The notes under the pieces: model-generated
What the model was told of the DNA's origin: nothing
The model's input: only the letters and a program-made list of their open reading frames with translations
Database searches by the model: none
Shown: positions 60,412-64,000 of the stretch, piece by piece
Layout of the letters: each line of letters starts with the position of its first letter
Position numbering within the stretch: position 1 is the stretch's first letter
NCBI RefSeq assembly: GCF_020524545.1
Contig: NZ_JAIVLG010000009.1
Location: 1-64,000 of the forward strand
DNA: 64,000 bases
Direction of reading: 5' to 3'
DNA from: Microbacterium paraoxydans
GTDB lineage: Bacteria; Actinomycetota; Actinomycetes; Actinomycetales; Microbacteriaceae
Translations under genes and position numbers: made by a program

Positions 60412-61445
60412 CAATGCTCCAGACCCTGAAGAGACTCGAGGTGAACCGCTTCTCGATCTACATCATCCTGCTGGTGGTGATCGTCGCGGCGAGCTTCCTG
60501 AGCCCGAACTTCCTGAGCTCGGACAACATCTTCAACGTGCTCCGCCAGGTCGCGGTGATCACCATCCTCGCCTTCGGCGCGATGACGCTCATCATCGGCG
60601 GCATGATCGACCTCTCCGCCGGAGCCGTGATGGCTTTCGCCGGTGTCGTCTCGGTCATGGTGTACAAGTCGACCGGCAACCTGCTGCTCGCGATCCTCGC
60701 CGGCATCCTCATCGGCATGCTCTGCAACCTCGTCAACGCCTTCCTGGTCGCGACGCTCAAGACCCCGGCGTTCATCGTGACGCTGGGCATGATGCTCATG
60801 GCCCGCGGCGCTGTCCTCGAGCTGACCCAGGGCCAGAACGTCCTCCAGCTCGGAGACTTCGTCCTGATCGGCCAGGGGAACCTCGGCTGGCTGCCGATCC
60901 CGGTGCTGGTGCTGATCGGTGTCACGATCGTGATCTGGTACCTGATGAACCAGACCCGCTACGGCCGCTCGGTCTACGCGGTCGGCGGGAACGAGGAGGC
61001 GGCGCGCGCCGCAGGCATCTCCGTGGAGCGCGTGAAGTACCAGGCGTTCCTCGTCAACGGTGCGCTGGTCGGCATCGCCGGTGTCATCTTCATGTCGCGC
61101 GTCAACGCCGGACTCCCCAATGCGGGCGTCGGCTATGAGCTGCAGGCCATCACCGCCCCGATCATCGGTGGCACGAGCTTCTCCGGCGGCGTCGGAACGG
61201 TGATGGGCACCCTCGCGGGAGCACTGATCGTCGGCATCCTCGGCAACATCATGAACCTCATCGGTATCGGCTCGTACATCCAGCAGATCGTGATGGGCGC
61301 CATCATCGTGGTCGCCGTCGCCTACGACGTCTTCAGCAAGCGAGGCAAGGCGAAGACCACCATCCTCAAGTCCGACACGAAGGGCGATCCCTTCCCGGTC
61401 TCCTCTCCCTCTTCCGATCCGGGAGGCGGCCGGGTGAAAGCCTGA
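60408..61445 (+). CDS. Sugar ABC transporter permease (RbsC/FrcC-like)
   Basis: A 345-residue CUT2 permease with eight to ten helices. It shows LIIGGMIDLSAGAVMAFAGV, YAVGGNEEAARAAGISV (the coupling EAA-like loop) and IIGGTSFSGGVGTVMGTLAG. It overlaps the ATPase gene by 4 bp. The 35-residue hydrophilic tail is longer than usual. Confidence 0.94.
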   Translation: MTMLQTLKRLEVNRFSIYIILLVVIVAASFLSPNFLSSDNIFNVLRQVAVITILAFGAMTLIIGGMIDLSAGAVMAFAGVVSVMVYKSTGNLLLAILAGILIGMLCNLVNAFLVATLKTPAFIVTLGMMLMARGAVLELTQGQNVLQLGDFVLIGQGNLGWLPIPVLVLIGVTIVIWYLMNQTRYGRSVYAVGGNEEAARAAGISVERVKYQAFLVNGALVGIAGVIFMSRVNAGLPNAGVGYELQAITAPIIGGTSFSGGVGTVMGTLAGALIVGILGNIMNLIGIGSYIQQIVMGAIIVVAVAYDVFSKRGKAKTTILKSDTKGDPFPVSSPSSDPGGGRVKA

Positions 61446-61497
61446 CCTCTCCCCTCCGCACCGCTTCACCCACCCACACAGAAATCAGGAGAAGACA

Positions 61498-62505
61498 ATG
61501 AAGAGTCTTACCCGCAGGATCATCGCGCTCGGCGCCGCAGCAGCCGCGGCGATCAGCCTCGCCGGCTGCGCCGTCACCACCGGGAACCCGGCAGGAGGCG
61601 GAGGCGGCGCCAGCGAGGACAAGGACGAGTACCGAGTCGCGTACATCGCCCGCGCCCAGGCCGACTCGTTCGCCGCATGGCTCGCCAACGAGATGAAGGC
61701 GGAGGCCGGGACCTACGACGACATCACGCTCGAGGTCTTCGACGGCCAGGCCGATGACGAGATCGAGAACAAGATGATCGAGAACGCCATCGCCAACCGC
61801 TTCGACGCCGTCATCATCCAGGCCAACAACGCCGACGCCCAGCTGCCGTACATCCAGCAGGCCATCGACGCCGGGATCGTCACCATCACCACCAACCCGC
61901 GCGTGGAGGGACTGACCGGGGGCAACTCTGTCGACGCCGATCCGTACAAGCAGGGTGCCGTGGTGGCGGAACTCGCCGTCGAGCAGATCCCCGAGGGCGC
62001 GAACGTCGTCGTCCTCAACGGTCCGGCAGGCAACTTCCACAGCACGGCTCGTCGCGACGCCTGGGAGGCGGAGTTCTTCGAGAAGCGGCCCGATGTGAAC
62101 ATCGTCGCCGAGGACATCGCGAACTGGAACAAGGACGAGGCCATGACCCTCATGGAGGACTGGTCGCTCGCCAACCCGCAGATCGACGCGATCATCTCGA
62201 TGAACGACAACATGGCCTCGGGCGCTCTGGAAGCGGTCAAGGGCAAGGGCGGCTTCGACGGCATCCTCGCGTACGGCGTCGACGGCACCCCGGAAGCCGT
62301 GCTGCTCATCGAGGCTGGCACCATGACGGCGACCTCGCTGCAGAACGCGCGTGAGCTGGCAGAGCTCAACCTCAAGGCCGTGCACGATCTGCTCACGGGT
62401 GCCGAGGACGAGGTGAACGTCGACATCGGCAACCCGCTCATCACGAAGGACAACGTGCAGGAGTACATCGACCTGTACAAGGAGGCCGGCCTCCTCGAGC
62501 AGTGA
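61498..62505 (+). CDS. Sugar ABC transporter substrate-binding lipoprotein (RbsB/FrcB-like)
   Basis: A 335-residue lipoprotein (lipobox SLAGC, Cys23) and a periplasmic-binding fold: FDAVIIQANNADAQLPYIQQ, VVVLNGPAGNFHSTARRDAW, IDAIISMNDNMASGALEA and ILAYGVDGTPEA. The binding pocket resembles ribose/fructose/polyol binders. AGGAG ribosome site. 52-bp gap from the permease may hold a processing point. Confidence 0.93.
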   Translation: MKSLTRRIIALGAAAAAAISLAGCAVTTGNPAGGGGGASEDKDEYRVAYIARAQADSFAAWLANEMKAEAGTYDDITLEVFDGQADDEIENKMIENAIANRFDAVIIQANNADAQLPYIQQAIDAGIVTITTNPRVEGLTGGNSVDADPYKQGAVVAELAVEQIPEGANVVVLNGPAGNFHSTARRDAWEAEFFEKRPDVNIVAEDIANWNKDEAMTLMEDWSLANPQIDAIISMNDNMASGALEAVKGKGGFDGILAYGVDGTPEAVLLIEAGTMTATSLQNARELAELNLKAVHDLLTGAEDEVNVDIGNPLITKDNVQEYIDLYKEAGLLEQ

Positions 62506-62601
62506 GGCCCCTCGAACCCTGAGAAAACCGTCGTCGGGGGAGCAGGCGCCCGCCTGTTCCCCCGACGTCTGCCCGCTCGCACCAGGAAGGTGGATCCCGC
62601 G

Positions 62602-63216
62602 ATGCGCGACCTCACCCTCGCCGACGCCCGTGACAGGGCCCGTCGGCTCGCCCGGGACGGACGTCCCTTCCTGCTGGGGATCGTCGGTCCGCCCGGGGCC
62701 GGCAAGTCGACGCTTGCCGAGGCGCTCGGCGAGCCGTCGTTCCCGATGGACGGCTTCCACTTCGCCAACGAGCACCTCGACCGCCTCGGGCTGCGCGACC
62801 GCAAGGGTGCTCCCGCCACCTTCGACGTGGACGGTTTCGCCGCCCAGCTCGCGAGGCTGCGGGCGGGGGAGGACGTGGTGGCGCCGAGGTTCGACCGCGA
62901 CCTCGACGCGGCGGTCGCCGGAGCGCTCCCCTTGTGCGCTCGGGACCGTGTGGTCGTCGTCGAGGGCAACTACCTGCTGCACGACGCGGACGGGTGGGAA
63001 CGCATCCGTCCGCTCCTCGACGAGGTGTGGTACCTCGACGTGCCGGAGGATCTCCGCGTGCGCCGGCTCGTCGCCCGGCACCAGTCGTTCGGCCGGCCGC
63101 ACGCCGAGGCCGTGCGCTGGGCCACAGACGTCGACGGCCCCAACGCCGTCCTCATCCGCGCGACCCGGCACCGGGCCGACGCGATCATCACTCTGACCGA
63201 AGGAGACGACGCATGA
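62602..63216 (+). CDS. P-loop sugar/nucleoside kinase family (FrcK-like)
   Basis: A 204-residue P-loop kinase: Walker A GIVGPPGAGKSTLAEAL, FPMDGFHFANEHLDR, ATFDVDGFAAQL, VVVEGNYLLHD and RRLVARHQSFGRP. It belongs to the uridine kinase/pantothenate kinase-like group; Sinorhizobium frcK, in the frcBCAK fructose operon, is of this type. Probably phosphorylates the imported sugar or its ketose. The ATG has AGGAAGG 11 nt upstream; overlaps the SDR gene by 4 bp. Confidence 0.85.
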   Translation: MRDLTLADARDRARRLARDGRPFLLGIVGPPGAGKSTLAEALGEPSFPMDGFHFANEHLDRLGLRDRKGAPATFDVDGFAAQLARLRAGEDVVAPRFDRDLDAAVAGALPLCARDRVVVVEGNYLLHDADGWERIRPLLDEVWYLDVPEDLRVRRLVARHQSFGRPHAEAVRWATDVDGPNAVLIRATRHRADAIITLTEGDDA

Positions 63217-63983
63217 GCGTCATGAACGCATTCGACCTCACCGACCGCACCGCTCTGGTGACCGGCGCCACCCGCGGCCTCGGAAGGGAGTTCGCCCGTG
63301 CGCTGGCAGAAGCCGGAGCGGACGTCGTGGTGCACGGCCGCGATGAGCAGGCCGCGAACGACGTCGTGCGCGAGATCGAGGAGCGCGGCCGTCGCGCCTG
63401 GGTCGTCCTGGGCGACCTGACAGAGCGCGCTTCCGTCGATCGCATCGCGGCCGAGGCGATCGAGGCGGCCGGCGGGAGCCTCGACATCCTCATCAACAAC
63501 GCCGGTGCGTGCATCCACCGTCCGGCGCTGGAGGTGACCGATGACGAGTGGTCGCACGTGATCGACACCAACCTGACCGCGCTGTGGCGCATGTCGCAGA
63601 CGGTGGGTGCGCACATGGTGGGACGCGGTTCCGGCTCGATCGTCAACGTCGGGTCGATCTCCGCGCAGATCGTCAACCGTCCTCAGTTCCAGCCCGCCTA
63701 CAACGCTTCCAAGGCCGCCGTGCACCACCTGACCAAGTCGCTCGCGGCGGAGTGGGCTCCGGCGGGCGTGCGGGTCAACGCCGTCGCCCCGGGATACATC
63801 AAGACCGACATGTCGCCGGTGGACGAGCCGCGGTTCCGTCGCTTCTGGATCGAGGATTCCGCGCAGCAGCGCTACGCCATGCCGAGTGAGGTCAGCCCGT
63901 CCGTGGTGTTCCTCGCCTCCGACGCGGCGAGCTTCATGTCGGGCACCGTGCTGGTGGTCGACGGCGGCTACACCCTGTTCTGA
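63213..63983 (+). CDS. Short-chain dehydrogenase/reductase (SDR)
   Basis: A 256-residue classical SDR: cofactor motif TGATRGLGREFA, NNAGACI, catalytic Ser (GSISAQIV), YNASKAA with Tyr and Lys, and the C-terminal SFMSGTVLVVDGGYTLF. It oxidises an alcohol or reduces a ketone of the imported substrate, complementing the zinc dehydrogenase at the operon head. AGGAG ribosome site. The operon may continue past the window. Confidence 0.92.
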   Translation: MSVMNAFDLTDRTALVTGATRGLGREFARALAEAGADVVVHGRDEQAANDVVREIEERGRRAWVVLGDLTERASVDRIAAEAIEAAGGSLDILINNAGACIHRPALEVTDDEWSHVIDTNLTALWRMSQTVGAHMVGRGSGSIVNVGSISAQIVNRPQFQPAYNASKAAVHHLTKSLAAEWAPAGVRVNAVAPGYIKTDMSPVDEPRFRRFWIEDSAQQRYAMPSEVSPSVVFLASDAASFMSGTVLVVDGGYTLF

Positions 63984-64000
63984 CCTGCGGAGCGGATGCC

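Overview
This is a gene-dense, high-GC chromosome segment from an actinobacterium, most likely a Microbacterium-type member of the Microbacteriaceae. That placement is inferred from gene content and neighbourhoods, with no database search. It rests on a compact rpmB-rpmG-rpsN cluster of Cys-free ribosomal proteins, a ClpP pair with a ClgR/PopR-like regulator, a fused CopD/CtaG protein, many GTG starts, many 4-bp gene overlaps, and TAGNNT -10 elements that sit about 6 nt before start codons (leaderless transcription). No tRNA, rRNA, insertion sequence, prophage or CRISPR array was seen.

Layout. 1-7.1 kb: YigZ-type protein, MMPL exporter with an overlapping histidine kinase/response regulator pair, MATE exporter, small membrane protein. 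7.1-11.3 kb: acyl-CoA synthetase, Lrp regulator divergent from a PLP trans-sulfuration enzyme, thioesterase. 11.4-13.5 kb: two ClpP-like proteins (one has lost its catalytic Ser), ClgR/PopR-like regulator, MarR regulator. 13.5-18.9 kb: GTP cyclohydrolase II, sulfurtransferase, HTH protein, membrane proteins, MFS exporter. 18.9-24.7 kb: purB with an apparent CTG start, tyrosine phosphatase, a WXG100-like/lipase-like pair, a Doc/RHH toxin-antitoxin pair, HisC/Pat aminotransferase. 24.8-28.4 kb: 2-oxoacid dehydrogenase E1alpha-E1beta-E2. 28.4-30.9 kb: arsenic operon with an ArsR-ArsC fusion. 31.1-33.1 kb: BCCT transporter. 33.3-38.4 kb: zinc homeostasis (ZnuACB behind a Zur-like box, Zur, permease pair). 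38.3-43.6 kb: membrane-anchored propeller-like protein, AAG glycosylase, ribosomal cluster, DUF559-type nuclease, HU protein. 43.7-50.7 kb: CopD-CtaG fusion, membrane protein, PIF1/RecD-like helicase, heme oxygenase with DUF2470, degenerate beta-lactamase-fold lipoprotein. 50.8-64 kb: sugar or polyol catabolism with two FGGY kinases, epimerase, SorC and LacI regulators, SIS isomerase, FSA-type aldolase, polyol dehydrogenase, an Rbs/Frc-like ABC importer, P-loop kinase and SDR.

How the genes fit together. The last 13 kb reads as one catabolic district: import through the ABC system, oxidation by the zinc dehydrogenase or SDR, phosphorylation by FGGY kinases, then isomerisation, epimerisation and aldol cleavage into central metabolism, under SorC- and LacI-type control. 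The zinc block couples high-affinity uptake to its likely repressor. The arsenic operon combines sensing, reduction and efflux.

The most unusual structures are non-coding. One family is about 60 bp, palindromic, five copies, with stem-preserving differences between copies. A second is built of 19-bp units arranged as two inverted units, a 15-bp spacer, then two (or four) direct units, at three intergenic sites; two of these flank the DUF559 gene. A structured leader with mutually exclusive helices precedes rpmB.
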